DNA of 42,738 bases, taken from the NCBI GenBank assembly GCA_002297815.1, contig DBKH01000010.1, forward strand, positions 1 to 42,738, written 5' to 3'. The notes beneath the pieces are model-generated. The model was not told the origin of the DNA. It searched no databases and saw nothing but the letters and a program-made list of their open reading frames with translations. Origin of the DNA: Bacteroidales bacterium UBA755. GTDB taxonomy: Bacteria > Bacteroidota > Bacteroidia > Bacteroidales > UBA932. The translations under genes were made by a program, and so were the position numbers. Of this stretch, positions 1-9,322 are shown in pieces. Position 1 is the first letter of the stretch, and each line of letters starts with the position of its first letter.

Positions 1-1
1 T

Positions 2-148
2 TAGGACTTTGCGTTTATCGCTTACCATCAGTACTTTACGCGCCACGGCCGAATTGTTCATCGGATGGGAGGTCAATGTCGGGGACGGTTGTCCACGATT
101 GCGACGGTCTTGACTGAGAGTTTTATGATTGCCTGTAAAATAAACCAC
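2..148 (-). CDS. possible partial open frame at the left edge
   Basis: One minus-strand frame stays open from about position 207 to the window edge. It has an in-frame GTG at 148 and an ATG at 61, the latter opening MNNSAVARKVLMVSDKRKVL. I do not recognise a family. The upper part overlaps the terminator hairpin at 137-183, which argues against translation from the GTG; the ATG would leave only 20 codons in view. It may be a chance frame. The rest of 1-323 holds the PUL terminator and nothing else I can identify. Confidence 0.15.
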   Translation of the reverse strand, partial: MVYFTGNHKTLSQDRRNRGQPSPTLTSHPMNNSAVARKVLMVSDKRKVL

Positions 149-183
149 CCTGCTCCAAGGTGTGACGGGTAGGAGTAGGGTGG
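137..183 (-). terminator. rho-independent terminator ending the PUL
   Basis: Arms at 145-156 (CCACCCTGCTCC) and 172-183 (GGAGTAGGGTGG) pair over 12 positions with one G-T wobble or mismatch around a 15-base loop. Read on the minus strand, the stem is followed by TTTATTTT (137-144). It lies about 140 bases downstream of the last glycoside hydrolase stop at 324, so it probably ends the transcript that starts before susC. Confidence 0.75.
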
Positions 184-323
184 CGCAATGGTTTTATGAT
201 CAAAAGGTTAGTCTCCACGATGGACGCGGAAGTTTATAATGCAGGGGGGCTGTCTCTGTTCGGCTCGTTTGCGATATACAGTATATTCTCTTGGGGACGG
301 CTTCTTGTGCATGTGACAGGAAA

Positions 324-1376
324 TCAGTCGCCGGAGCCAGTGAACACGGGCTTGGGGGCCTTGACTGACGGGGAGTCGCCATCTATGCGCGGCCAGCCTT
401 CGATCCAATGCACCCGGTCCAGAAACAACATTCTTCCTCCCGGGGAGGCTTTGTCATAGCCGTGGTACAGGATCCAGTCTTCGCCCGAGTCATCCGTCAC
501 GATCTCGGAATTGTGGCCGGTGCCGGTGAAATGGTCGTTGCCATGGATGAATACCTCGTGGCGGTTGTCCATCATCGACTCGCCCTTTCTGTTCAGATAA
601 GGGCCAAAAAGGTTGTCCGAACGCCCGACGACGGTGGTGTAGGTGCTGTTGAGGCCCTCGCAGCAGCTGCCGATCGAAGCGAAAAGATAGTACTTCCCGT
701 CTTTTTTGTGAATATAAGTGCCTTCGTAGGCTGTCCCGGCCACCTGGACAGGCACCTCCCCTTCTTTCAGGGACAGACCGTCGGACGACAGCTCGGCATA
801 GTATATTCCGTGAAAGCTGCCCCAGAACAGATATTTCCTGCCACCTTCCTCAATGTAGAACGGGTCGATGCTGTTCTGAACTTTTATGCCGTTGCTCCTG
901 AACATCATCCCTTGGTCTATGAACGGACCGCATGGACCGGACGCCACAGCGCATCCGATTCCGCATGTCCACTCACCGCCCCAAACGGACATTGAATAGT
1001 AGAGAACGTACTTGTCTCCTATCTTGTTTATGTCCGGAGCCCAGATCCCCCCGTCCTCCTCGAACGTAGGCCTTGTCGATTCGGAGAAGGCCGTGCCGAC
1101 GAACTGCCAGTCCACCAGATTCCGGGATTTGTAGATCGGCACATTCCGGACATCCTCGGTGGCATACAGGTAGAAGCAGTTGTCGTCAGCCTTGATGACG
1201 GTCGGGTCAGGAAGGCTTCTGCGGATGACAGGGTTGGAATATTCAGTGCCGTCGCCCGTCGCGGGAGGGTCCGTTGTCTTGATCTCGTCAGGATCCAGAT
1301 ATTTTTTCCCGCAGCACAGGCAGAATGTTCCTCCAAGGACGGTCAGCAGGACAAGGGCGATGATCCGGTTGCTCAT
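324..1376 (-). CDS. GH43 family lipoprotein, arabinanase-like
   Basis: A surface or periplasmic glycoside hydrolase of family 43, a five-bladed beta-propeller family of arabinan- and xylan-active enzymes. Residues 1-20 are a signal peptide, with the lipobox cysteine at 21 or 22. The three GH43 acidic residues are visible: base D57 (LPDPT), pKa modulator D171 (SIDPF) and acid E218 (AYEGT); H288 sits in TGTGHNSEI. The C-terminal LDRVHWIEGWP resembles endo- and exo-arabinanases, so arabinan or arabino-oligosaccharide is the likely substrate. The 350-residue length fits a single catalytic domain. It is the last gene of the PUL, five bases after the 690-residue enzyme, and is followed by a terminator. 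Family assignment is firm; substrate is inference. Confidence 0.9.
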   Translation of the reverse strand: MSNRIIALVLLTVLGGTFCLCCGKKYLDPDEIKTTDPPATGDGTEYSNPVIRRSLPDPTVIKADDNCFYLYATEDVRNVPIYKSRNLVDWQFVGTAFSESTRPTFEEDGGIWAPDINKIGDKYVLYYSMSVWGGEWTCGIGCAVASGPCGPFIDQGMMFRSNGIKVQNSIDPFYIEEGGRKYLFWGSFHGIYYAELSSDGLSLKEGEVPVQVAGTAYEGTYIHKKDGKYYLFASIGSCCEGLNSTYTTVVGRSDNLFGPYLNRKGESMMDNRHEVFIHGNDHFTGTGHNSEIVTDDSGEDWILYHGYDKASPGGRMLFLDRVHWIEGWPRIDGDSPSVKAPKPVFTGSGD

Positions 1377-1381
1377 GTCGG

Positions 1382-3454
1382 TTACTTTTTGCGCTCAATG
1401 AAACGCTCAGCGCGGCCTGGGGTGAGCAGTTCCCACAGCGAGGCGACTGTCCAGCCAGGGGCGAAGATGTCGTTGTAGAAGCCCTTGCCGTTGCGACCGT
1501 AGTCCCAGTTGGTGTGCTGGACGACCTCAGGATAGTAGCCGGTCTTGGCGACTCCGCAAAGATGTCCCTCGAATGGCAGCAACTGCCTCATCGAGGTGGA
1601 GATCACCTCGGCGAACTCCCCGAAGCGTTTCTCTCCGTAATTGTCCGAGAGCCATCTGAGCACATCTGCGAAATCGAACACGAACACATCGATGTGGTTG
1701 TTCTCGACGGAGACGTTGCCCCAGCCTCTGGACTTGAATCCGAGGTCTCCGAGCATCTGTCCCTGTGCGAACGGAACATCCCATGTGTAGTACCAAGATA
1801 TCGCGAAATACGATGCCTTGCGGGCCAGATCCGCGTAGTGGTCACGTTCTTCCCCGCTTGTGGCCAAGGCAAGGTAATAGACAGCCGTGGCAGCGTACAG
1901 GGACGCTTCCTTGTCCTCACAGTTGGCGTCAAGCGTCGATGAGAAATAGTCAGCCTTGCTGATCAGATCCTTCTCAAGGTAGTTCACAGTCCTCTTCGCG
2001 CTTTCTAGATACCTCTTGTCCTTGAAGTACTTGTAACCCATCACAAGCGGCAGAGTGGCTGAAGGCGTGCTGCCTGTTGAAGGGTCAACCAACGAGAGGT
2101 CGTCCTTGAACTTGCGAGGAAAACTTCCGTCTGGATTCTGGATTCCGAGGAAAAGATCGAGCATATTCTTAATCTTCGCCTCCCAATCCTTGTGCTGCCG
2201 TCCTTGCCTTTTCTCGTAGTCAAGGTAGTAGAGAATGGCGTAGATTCCCTCTGACTGGCGGCGTATGGAATGAGTCTCCTTAGTCTTTCCAGACGGGCAG
2301 TAGATGACTTCTTCGAAGAAGCCGGCAGGGGAGAATCCGTTCGCAAGGTACGAGTCAAAGATGGACCGTGCCTGCGACGCAAGCTTTTCATCACCAACCG
2401 TGGTTCGACAGTGCTCACCAACCACTTCGGCATATTCAAGGGCATTGAAAGCGTTCAGCAGGGTTCTTCCAACGAAGCCGATCTCCGCTCTCTGCGGGCT
2501 GGCGCATGTTGACACAACCATCTCCGGACTTGCATAGTAATTCACCGGAGTGGAAGCGACATAAGAGTCAAGGAAATAACGGCTCATCGTCTGCTTCATG
2601 AAATCCACTGAATATGTTCCCTCGACCTTCTGCGGGCGGTAGGTGTCGTAGCAGTACCTCCATGTCTTGCTGACACAGTCGGTGAAGTCCGCGGCCTCTC
2701 TGACGGTGATCTCCCATTCCAGAATGACGCTCTCCCCGGCCTTGAGATGCTGGAAGGCCTGGACAGGCGGTGCAAGGGTAAGTTTCCTGATGTAGGTCTT
2801 AGGCTCCTCTCTGTAAGGGAATCCGTACCTCAACACTGTCTTTCCGTCTTGATTCACAAAGCCTGTGTAGCCGATGGAAGTCTTGCCGGAGACGATGACT
2901 TCGCCTTCCTTGTGGGTTGTCAGGGCCTCGGACTGGAAGTTGTCTTTCCTTATGACCGAGTAACTTTTCCCGTCTGACGGGCAGAAGACAGCAGTGAGCG
3001 GTGTGCTGAGCCGGTCTTCCCTCACGATCCAACTGTCAGAAGTGTGGAAAGAAGGTGCGGTCTGTGGAGAGCGAAGATTCTGACGGTACCAGAACCCAGG
3101 CATGTAGAATAGGTTGTCGGAATGTGCGAGTCCGGTCGCATAGGACTCTCCGTAAGAGAGATTCACATCTTCAAGAGCGGTTATCGCCACCCGTATAGCC
3201 TCTCCTTCTGGAGTCTTGGTCTCGCTTCTGAATATGGCGACCGGAAGGCTTTCCGCTGCTATCAGGGTCTGTTTTCCGTCGCCTGTGTTCACCGCAGTCA
3301 ACTGGTGATGCGTGGCAGGGTTGCCCGGAGTCTTCAGGTCTAATGAATAGGAAAAGGCACTGTCATCAAATGCCTTAGCATCAGAGTGACTTTGAGCTAA
3401 AAGTGTCCCCGCAATCAGTACGGAGTACAGTAACGTGATTGTTTTTAAGTTCAT
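1382..3454 (-). CDS. secreted probable (alpha/alpha)6-barrel glycosidase, family unassigned
   Basis: A 690-residue exported protein with a signal peptide (residues 1 to about 20, ending LLAQ). The first 250 or so residues look beta-rich. The rest is helix-rich with aromatic and acidic clusters such as FFEEVIYCPSG, SIRRQSEGIYAILYY, IQNPDGSFPRKF and ENNHIDVFVFDFADVLRWL, a pattern typical of six-hairpin (alpha/alpha)6 glycosidases and lyases. I cannot place it in a CAZy family; it lacks the DUF1680 signature of GH127/GH146 beta-L-arabinofuranosidases as I know it. It sits between two GH43 genes, 23 bases after one and five bases before the other, so it very probably acts on the same glycan. Catalytic residues cannot be assigned by eye. 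Confidence 0.65.
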   Translation of the reverse strand: MNLKTITLLYSVLIAGTLLAQSHSDAKAFDDSAFSYSLDLKTPGNPATHHQLTAVNTGDGKQTLIAAESLPVAIFRSETKTPEGEAIRVAITALEDVNLSYGESYATGLAHSDNLFYMPGFWYRQNLRSPQTAPSFHTSDSWIVREDRLSTPLTAVFCPSDGKSYSVIRKDNFQSEALTTHKEGEVIVSGKTSIGYTGFVNQDGKTVLRYGFPYREEPKTYIRKLTLAPPVQAFQHLKAGESVILEWEITVREAADFTDCVSKTWRYCYDTYRPQKVEGTYSVDFMKQTMSRYFLDSYVASTPVNYYASPEMVVSTCASPQRAEIGFVGRTLLNAFNALEYAEVVGEHCRTTVGDEKLASQARSIFDSYLANGFSPAGFFEEVIYCPSGKTKETHSIRRQSEGIYAILYYLDYEKRQGRQHKDWEAKIKNMLDLFLGIQNPDGSFPRKFKDDLSLVDPSTGSTPSATLPLVMGYKYFKDKRYLESAKRTVNYLEKDLISKADYFSSTLDANCEDKEASLYAATAVYYLALATSGEERDHYADLARKASYFAISWYYTWDVPFAQGQMLGDLGFKSRGWGNVSVENNHIDVFVFDFADVLRWLSDNYGEKRFGEFAEVISTSMRQLLPFEGHLCGVAKTGYYPEVVQHTNWDYGRNGKGFYNDIFAPGWTVASLWELLTPGRAERFIERKK

Positions 3455-3477
3455 TTTGTTGTTTTTGTGTTTTATGT

Positions 3478-4443
3478 TTATCGCTTTTGTTCAGGGGTGA
3501 AGTAGTCCTTGCTTATCCTCATGCGGTCAATGCCACCGACATTCTCAAAGCTGACTTTTCCTATGTGCATAATTCTTGGATGGATGGAGGCCTTGCTCCA
3601 ATGCGAATGATACACTATCCAGAGTTGTCCTTCCTTGTCCTTGAATATAGTCCCGTGTCCCACTCCTTGAAGATCTCCAGGAAACTGAAGGATGGGATTC
3701 TCATCGTATTTGGTCCACGGCCCGGTGATTTTCTCGGCTGTGGCACATCCGATTCCGTAGTTTGGACTCTCGTAGCTGTTGGCGGAATATATCATGTAGT
3801 ACAACCCTTTGTGTTTGATCACGAAACCGCCTTCGTTTACTGTTGGATAGACTTTCTCCCAACTCTGCGACATGTGGATGCAAGGAGTGACAGTCCCTCT
3901 TTTGATGGTGAGCAGGTCATCCTCAAGTTCGGCCACATTGATGTTTAGCCCACCGTTGAACCTGTCGAAGATCATGTATGGCTTGCCATCGTCATCAATG
4001 AAAAGCGAGTTGTCAATGCATTTCTCATCAGTTATCATAGGAGCCTTGTTCTTTTGAGTAAAAGGACCGAGCGGAGAGTCAGAGACCGCTGCACAGATAT
4101 GTTCATCGGCCGAGTAGTACATATAGTACTTTCCGTTGACTTTATAGACTTCCGGTGCCCAGAACCATCTGTCCGCCCAGACATCCTTGCTTTGAAGTGC
4201 GAGTCCTTGGAAAGTCCATTCCTTAAGATCGTTTGAGGTGAAGACCTCTATTCCGGAGTCAGCGTGTGTACCGTAGGCGTAGTAGGTGCCCCCGTCAAGC
4301 ATAATGAACGGGTCTGCGAGTTGGACAGGTGAAGAAGCCTTTGGAACAATTATGTCATCAGGATCAGTGTACTTGGCTCCGCAGGCGCACAAGCAAGCAA
4401 ACAGTGCCAATGAGACAAAAATCACTATGCGTTTCATAATCAA
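3478..4443 (-). CDS. GH43 family lipoprotein glycosidase
   Basis: A second GH43 enzyme, 321 residues, probably removing arabinofuranose or xylose units. The lipoprotein signal ends CLCAC with the lipidated cysteine at 21. The catalytic triad is visible as D44 (LADPF), D144 (CIDNS) and E204 (VNEGG); GVGHGTIF near the C terminus matches the propeller closure histidine motif. The start could also be the third codon (Met3), because the sequence opens MIMKR. It differs clearly from the GH43 at the end of the operon, so the pair probably has complementary specificities. It is the first enzyme gene after susD, separated by 119 bases that contain a stem-loop. Confidence 0.9.
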   Translation of the reverse strand: MIMKRIVIFVSLALFACLCACGAKYTDPDDIIVPKASSPVQLADPFIMLDGGTYYAYGTHADSGIEVFTSNDLKEWTFQGLALQSKDVWADRWFWAPEVYKVNGKYYMYYSADEHICAAVSDSPLGPFTQKNKAPMITDEKCIDNSLFIDDDGKPYMIFDRFNGGLNINVAELEDDLLTIKRGTVTPCIHMSQSWEKVYPTVNEGGFVIKHKGLYYMIYSANSYESPNYGIGCATAEKITGPWTKYDENPILQFPGDLQGVGHGTIFKDKEGQLWIVYHSHWSKASIHPRIMHIGKVSFENVGGIDRMRISKDYFTPEQKR

Positions 4444-4485
4444 TGATAGTAAATGTAAGCAGCAGCTTGTTTTTAATTACTAAAC

Positions 4486-4517
4486 AGGGGAAAGCCGGCT
4501 TGACCCGGCCTTCTCCT
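4486..4517 (-). other. stem-loop between susD and the downstream GH43
   Basis: AGGGGAAAGCCGG (4486-4498) pairs with CCGGCCTTCTCCT (4505-4517) over 13 positions with one wobble and one mismatch around a six-base loop. No U-tract follows on the minus strand, so this looks more like an mRNA processing or stability element, or a weak attenuator, than a full terminator. It would help keep susC/susD mRNA more abundant than the enzyme mRNAs. Confidence 0.5.
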
Positions 4518-4562
4518 GCCGCAAATTTAACAAAACCAAATAATCCTTATCAAATATATTCA

Positions 4563-6173
4563 CTAATAACCAGGATTCTGAGGAAGTTTCGGAGTGCTTG
4601 TAGGAGTCTCCTTGCTGATGTCCACCTCTTTTGTAGGAAGAGGTAGCCTGTTGTGCTTGCCGATGACAAAGTTCTCGAAGTCAGGATCACGGTACTTCGC
4701 AATCTGGCTGATCTTGGTCTGGTCTTCGAGCACACCCCATCTCTTGAGATCGGCCCATCTCCAGCCCTCGAAGCAAAGTTCAAGCGTCCTTTCTATCTCA
4801 AGTCTGTTCATGAATCCTTCCTTGCTGGAGAGACAATCAGGGTAGTTTTTCTGAATATATTCACTCTCCGACAGTTTCTTCATTCCAGCGCGCTCCCTGA
4901 CCTCATCAACATATTTGGCGGCCTCGGACGCTGTTCCGCCTGTCATTACGATGCATTCAGCGTAGTTTAGCAGAATGTCAGCGTAGCGCATTATCCTGTA
5001 GTTGTTAGGAGCGAAATAATCTTCCCTGTCACGATAGTACGAGGTGCTGTACTTCCTGATGTAGCAGTCATCCTTGCCCTGTCCCCACTCGTCAAACCAC
5101 TTGGAGGCATCAGCCTGCTTGTAGTACTGCTTGCTCTGGTCCGGGAAATCATCACCGAAACCTTTATATAAGATGCTGTTGTAGAGCCTGAGGTCGTTGC
5201 GTCCATCCGCACGCTTCTCCTTGAGATACTCGTCCACAAGCCATCTGCGGGCTTTGCCGTCACCCCAGCCCACACCAGCGTTTCCACCCGGGGCGTAGAA
5301 CTGTGTCCTCTGGAAACCGAACGCCATGCTGGCATCGTTGCCGGTTCCACCTTTATTAAGGTCGGAGAACTGGATCTCGAAAATTCCCTCCTTGTTGTTT
5401 TCGTCTCTGTCAGTGAAGTTGTCCACCCAGTTGTCGATCAACCCGTAAAGTCCGGTGGATTCCTTGTCGATCAGCCACTTGAACTCGGTCTTCGCCTCAC
5501 TGTACTTTTTCTGCTGCATGTAAGCCTTGCCCAGAAGAGCCTTCGCTGCTCCTAGTGTCGGTCTGCCGACATCAGCAGCGTCCCACTTTTCCGGAAGGTA
5601 TTGCTGCGCGGCCTTGAGATCTTTTTCGATCTGCTCCCAGATTTGAGCCTCGGTTGCCTCCTCCGGAACATAATCAGGTCCGACAGTTTCGGTCAGAAGG
5701 ACACCTTTTTCCCAAAGAAGATTGATCTGAAAATACCACAGAGCTCTCATGAACTGCGCCTGGGCGAGGATCTTGTTTTTCTGGGTCTCGTCCATCTCGA
5801 TTTCCGGCACTTTCCCAAGAACCTGGTTGCATCTGAATATACCTCTGTAGAAGCATTCCCAGTGCACGATGTTGCCTTCGTAGAAGTTGTAGTTGTTGTA
5901 GCCGAAGCGGGTCCAGTCTCCAAGCTCAAGCCACGGAGAGGTGCTCCATCCCTCGTCTGATGTGAGGTCATATCTGAAGGACAGCCATCTCATCCACGTT
6001 CCTTCCTTGTAAAGGGAGCTATAGCATGCGTTTATGCCGGCCTCCGCCTGCTCAGCGGTCTTCCAGAAAGTTCCGGTAGTTGCCTCGTTCGGATTCTGGA
6101 TGTCCAGTAGGTCGGAGCTGCAGCCTGTGAGTGCCATGGCAGCTCCTATCATCAATCCATAAATGTATTTCAT
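4563..6173 (-). CDS. SusD/RagB family nutrient-binding outer-membrane lipoprotein
   Basis: The glycan-binding partner that lids the SusC transporter on the cell surface. The 536-residue protein starts with a lipoprotein signal, MALTGCSS, with the lipidated cysteine at 18, followed by the usual SusD opening DLLDIQNPN. Helical repeats such as ALWYFQINLLWEKGVLL and GRPTLGAAKALLGKAYMQQKKYSEA are the tetratricopeptide-like core. The C terminus has the typical RMEIER-like stretch (NRLEIERTLELCFEGWRWADLKRWG). It begins 22 bases after the susC stop, as expected for a co-transcribed pair. Ligand specificity cannot be read from the sequence. Confidence 0.95.
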   Translation of the reverse strand: MKYIYGLMIGAAMALTGCSSDLLDIQNPNEATTGTFWKTAEQAEAGINACYSSLYKEGTWMRWLSFRYDLTSDEGWSTSPWLELGDWTRFGYNNYNFYEGNIVHWECFYRGIFRCNQVLGKVPEIEMDETQKNKILAQAQFMRALWYFQINLLWEKGVLLTETVGPDYVPEEATEAQIWEQIEKDLKAAQQYLPEKWDAADVGRPTLGAAKALLGKAYMQQKKYSEAKTEFKWLIDKESTGLYGLIDNWVDNFTDRDENNKEGIFEIQFSDLNKGGTGNDASMAFGFQRTQFYAPGGNAGVGWGDGKARRWLVDEYLKEKRADGRNDLRLYNSILYKGFGDDFPDQSKQYYKQADASKWFDEWGQGKDDCYIRKYSTSYYRDREDYFAPNNYRIMRYADILLNYAECIVMTGGTASEAAKYVDEVRERAGMKKLSESEYIQKNYPDCLSSKEGFMNRLEIERTLELCFEGWRWADLKRWGVLEDQTKISQIAKYRDPDFENFVIGKHNRLPLPTKEVDISKETPTSTPKLPQNPGY

Positions 6174-6195
6174 AACTTAAAAGTCTATTTTGTGA

Positions 6196-9100
6196 TTAAA
6201 ATGTGAATTCAACTCCGAACATCACCGAACGCGTGTTAGGATAGGCGAAACTGTCGGTACCCATGTTCCAGATGTTGGTGTTGACAAAATCCGGATCAAG
6301 GCCTTTGTATTTAGTGAAGGTCAGAAGGTTGTTGCCGCTTGCATAGACGCGCAGGTTGTCCACTTTGGCTTTCTTCATCCAGTTTCCACGGAACGTGTAG
6401 CCCACTGAGATGTTCTTCATCCTGAAGAATGATCCGTTTTCCAGATAACGGTCGGATCCCTGGGTGTTTCTCCAGTCACCGTAGATGATTCGAGGAGTGT
6501 CTGAGTTAGGATTGACCTGGTAAGGCTCCTCACCCTTCTTGAATCTCAGATAGTTGGAATTGTCAGCGAAGTATCGTCCCTGCCACTGGGCAATGTTGTA
6601 GACCTTGTTGCCGAACTGTCCGTACCACATCATGCTGAAGTCGAATCCGCGCCATGCCGCGTTAAAGATGAGGGAGACCTGCGCCTTTGCCCAAGGGCTT
6701 CCGACGTACTGCCTATCATCCGCTGTGATCTGGCCATCGCTATTGGTGTCAATGTACCTTACATCTCCAAGCTGAGGGCGTTTGCCGTTGATGGTGATCG
6801 GTGTGGTCTTGCCGTCCTTCGTGGAGACATAACTGTCGATCTCGGCCTGTGATCTGAAAAGTCCATCGGCCTTGAGGAGGAAGAACTCTCCGAGTTGCCT
6901 GCCTGCCTCGCTTCTTGCCTCACCGGAATCAACGAAGTCCTTGCCGTAACCAAGCTCAAGAAGCTTGTTGCTGATGGTGGTCACGTTTAAAACAGCACTG
7001 TAGGAGAAGTCCGAGATGTTGTCCTTCCATCCAAGCGTGAACTCGAAACCGCTGTTTTTCAGGCTTGCGGAGTTTACTCTCGGGTCACCTCCGTCGTTGC
7101 CTGTGGAGATGGCGATAGGCATAGTGAACAGCACATCGGAAGTCTTTGAGTTGTAATATTCAGAGGAGAATGAAAGCCTGTTGCCGAGGAAGGCCGCGTC
7201 AAGTCCGAAGTTGACAGTCTCCTTTGTCTCCCATCTAAGGTCTTCGTTGGCGAGTTTCACCTGCGTGGCTCCTGTCTTTATTGTCCCACCGATCACGGTC
7301 ACGATGCTCTGGTTGATAGTGGCGAGGTAGTCCCAGTCTCCGATGGTGGAATTACCGAGCTTTCCCCAGTTCCCTCGGATCTTAAGGTCATCGATCCAAG
7401 GAACATTGAAGAAGTTTTCCTTGGAGATTCTCCAGGCACCTGAGATTGAAGGGAAGTTGCCCCAGCGGTTGTCCTTTGAAAGTCTTGAGGTTCCGTCCCT
7501 ACGGATGGTTCCCGTCAGATAGTACTTTTCTCCGAAGATGTAGTTCACGCGCCCGAGGTAGGAGATCATCGCGTTCTCACTGAACGTGTTGGAGTTCTGC
7601 TGGTTCGAGGCTCCTGAGCTAAGGTAGGTAAGGTACTTGCCGTTGACCAGAGGGAAGTTCAGACGCGAGCCCCAAAGACCTTCCCACTCGTGGTGCTGGT
7701 AGGTGAGACCGGCCACGGCATCAACGTGGTGACGCCCGAAGTCTTTGTCGAAGTTCAAAGTGTGCTCAATCAATTTGTTGTAGGTGTTGTCCCTTGCCTT
7801 CTGGCTTTCAGGGTCACGGTGTTCCTGGTTCTGGGTCCAGTTGCCTTCTCCGCGGAACCATGAGTTCTCGTAGAAATACAGGTCAATACCAGCGTTCAAC
7901 TTGTAGGACAGGAAGTCAAAAGGCTTCACTTCCATCCAGACAGAGCCGTTCAGGCGGTTCTCGCGGATGTGCCTTTTCTCCAGATTCTCACGGGCAATAG
8001 GGTTGACTCCGAATGTGTTGTACTTGGCGTAGTCTCCGTAGCCATAACCTCCCGGATTATTCTCGTCATAGACAGGGATGGTCGGCATCATCCTCAGGAA
8101 ATCATTGTACGTGTTGGTCTGATTAGGATCAGTCTCGGTGAGCGAGTAGGCAAAGTTCTCTCCGAAAGAGAACCACCCTTTCTTGCCGGAGGTGTTGACA
8201 CGGAATGTGTAACGGTCGAAAGTGTTGCCGTAGGAAACCCCATCGTTCCTGTAATAACCTCCTGAGACATAATAGTTGCCGGATTTTCCTCCACCTGAGA
8301 GAGCCACGTTGTAGTCCTGTACAAGGGCAGTCTTGAGGACTTCCTTCTGCCAGTCTGTGTCGTAATTGGAGTGCTGTTGGCGTGCCGTCACACCATTGAC
8401 ACCATCCTTGATAGCCTCATCGTAGGCGATGTCATTGTACTTGATGTACTCCTTTGCATTCATAAGGTCATACTTAGGGCTCCATTCAACAGTCTCCTTC
8501 ACGGATGCGGTCACCTTCATCGGACCTTCCGCACCTTTCTTGGTGGTAACGATGATGACTCCGTTGGCCGCCCGTGAACCATAGATAGCCGCTGCTGAAG
8601 CGTCTTTCAGAATCTGGATTGACTCCACGTCAGCAGGGTTGAACGCGACTCCAGGGTCAGCAATCATCCCATCAATAACCCACAGAGGAGAGACACTGCT
8701 TAGGGATCCTATACCTCTGATCACAACCGATGCGTCCTCACCGGCTCTTCCGGAACTGCGTACCGTCACACCTGTCGCTAGTCCCTGCAATTGGCTGACA
8801 ATCGTTCCAGCAGGACTTTTCCGCATCTCCTTGGTGTCAACAACAGAGACAGCTCCGGTGAGGTCTGACTTCTTCACGGTCTGGTAACCGATGACAACCA
8901 CTTCTTCAAGAGCTTTTTTGTCATCTTTCATCACTATTTTTAAAGGGGTGCCTTCAAAAACTACTTCTTGCGGAAGCATGCCGATGAAAGAAAAAACGAG
9001 GGTGCAACCTTTACGTCCAGTTAGAGCGAAATTTCCGTCCGCATCCGTGTTGGTCCCATTGGTAGTTCCCTTGATTATGACGTTCACTCCTGCCAGAGGA

Positions 9101-9204
9101 ACATCATTCACATCTGTCACTTTTCCTCTGACCGAGACATCTTGTGCCCACAGGGAAATAGCTGACAAAAAGAGAATAGTTAGGATAAATAATCTTTTTG
9201 ACAT
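6196..9204 (-). CDS. SusC/RagA family TonB-linked outer-membrane transporter
   Basis: The TonB-dependent importer of the PUL, 1002 residues. It has a signal peptide (1-20, ending LWAQ), a CarboxypepD_reg-like domain (about 22-100, starting VRGKVTDVNDVPLAGVNV), a plug domain opening EEVVVIGYQTVKKSDLTGAVS, the VIRGIGSLSSVSPLWVIDG plug motif, and a beta-barrel that ends in an aromatic residue (GVEFTF). With SusD it imports oligosaccharides across the outer membrane. A near-perfect Bacteroidetes -7 element lies 33 bases upstream. No extra FecR-interacting N-terminal domain is present, which fits control by the neighbouring two-component hybrid rather than by an ECF sigma/anti-sigma pair. Confidence 0.95.
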   Translation of the reverse strand: MSKRLFILTILFLSAISLWAQDVSVRGKVTDVNDVPLAGVNVIIKGTTNGTNTDADGNFALTGRKGCTLVFSFIGMLPQEVVFEGTPLKIVMKDDKKALEEVVVIGYQTVKKSDLTGAVSVVDTKEMRKSPAGTIVSQLQGLATGVTVRSSGRAGEDASVVIRGIGSLSSVSPLWVIDGMIADPGVAFNPADVESIQILKDASAAAIYGSRAANGVIIVTTKKGAEGPMKVTASVKETVEWSPKYDLMNAKEYIKYNDIAYDEAIKDGVNGVTARQQHSNYDTDWQKEVLKTALVQDYNVALSGGGKSGNYYVSGGYYRNDGVSYGNTFDRYTFRVNTSGKKGWFSFGENFAYSLTETDPNQTNTYNDFLRMMPTIPVYDENNPGGYGYGDYAKYNTFGVNPIARENLEKRHIRENRLNGSVWMEVKPFDFLSYKLNAGIDLYFYENSWFRGEGNWTQNQEHRDPESQKARDNTYNKLIEHTLNFDKDFGRHHVDAVAGLTYQHHEWEGLWGSRLNFPLVNGKYLTYLSSGASNQQNSNTFSENAMISYLGRVNYIFGEKYYLTGTIRRDGTSRLSKDNRWGNFPSISGAWRISKENFFNVPWIDDLKIRGNWGKLGNSTIGDWDYLATINQSIVTVIGGTIKTGATQVKLANEDLRWETKETVNFGLDAAFLGNRLSFSSEYYNSKTSDVLFTMPIAISTGNDGGDPRVNSASLKNSGFEFTLGWKDNISDFSYSAVLNVTTISNKLLELGYGKDFVDSGEARSEAGRQLGEFFLLKADGLFRSQAEIDSYVSTKDGKTTPITINGKRPQLGDVRYIDTNSDGQITADDRQYVGSPWAKAQVSLIFNAAWRGFDFSMMWYGQFGNKVYNIAQWQGRYFADNSNYLRFKKGEEPYQVNPNSDTPRIIYGDWRNTQGSDRYLENGSFFRMKNISVGYTFRGNWMKKAKVDNLRVYASGNNLLTFTKYKGLDPDFVNTNIWNMGTDSFAYPNTRSVMFGVEFTF

Positions 9205-9237
9205 AATTAATGTTGTTAATTGTGGTTCTTACGATGG

Positions 9238-9245
9238 CAAAGGTA
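9238..9245 (-). promoter_or_regulatory. susC promoter -7 element
   Basis: On the minus strand this reads TACCTTTG, an exact match to the Bacteroidetes -7 consensus TAnnTTTG, 33 bases before the susC start. I see no good -33 TTTG at the usual 19-21-base distance, which would suit a promoter needing an activator such as the adjacent hybrid regulator. Confidence 0.65.
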
Positions 9246-9322
9246 GCGTCCGCACCCGCAATCGGTGTAGAACAATCACGTCAATGCTGCAACAAATCTG
9301 TCAAAAAACCTTTTAGGGATGC

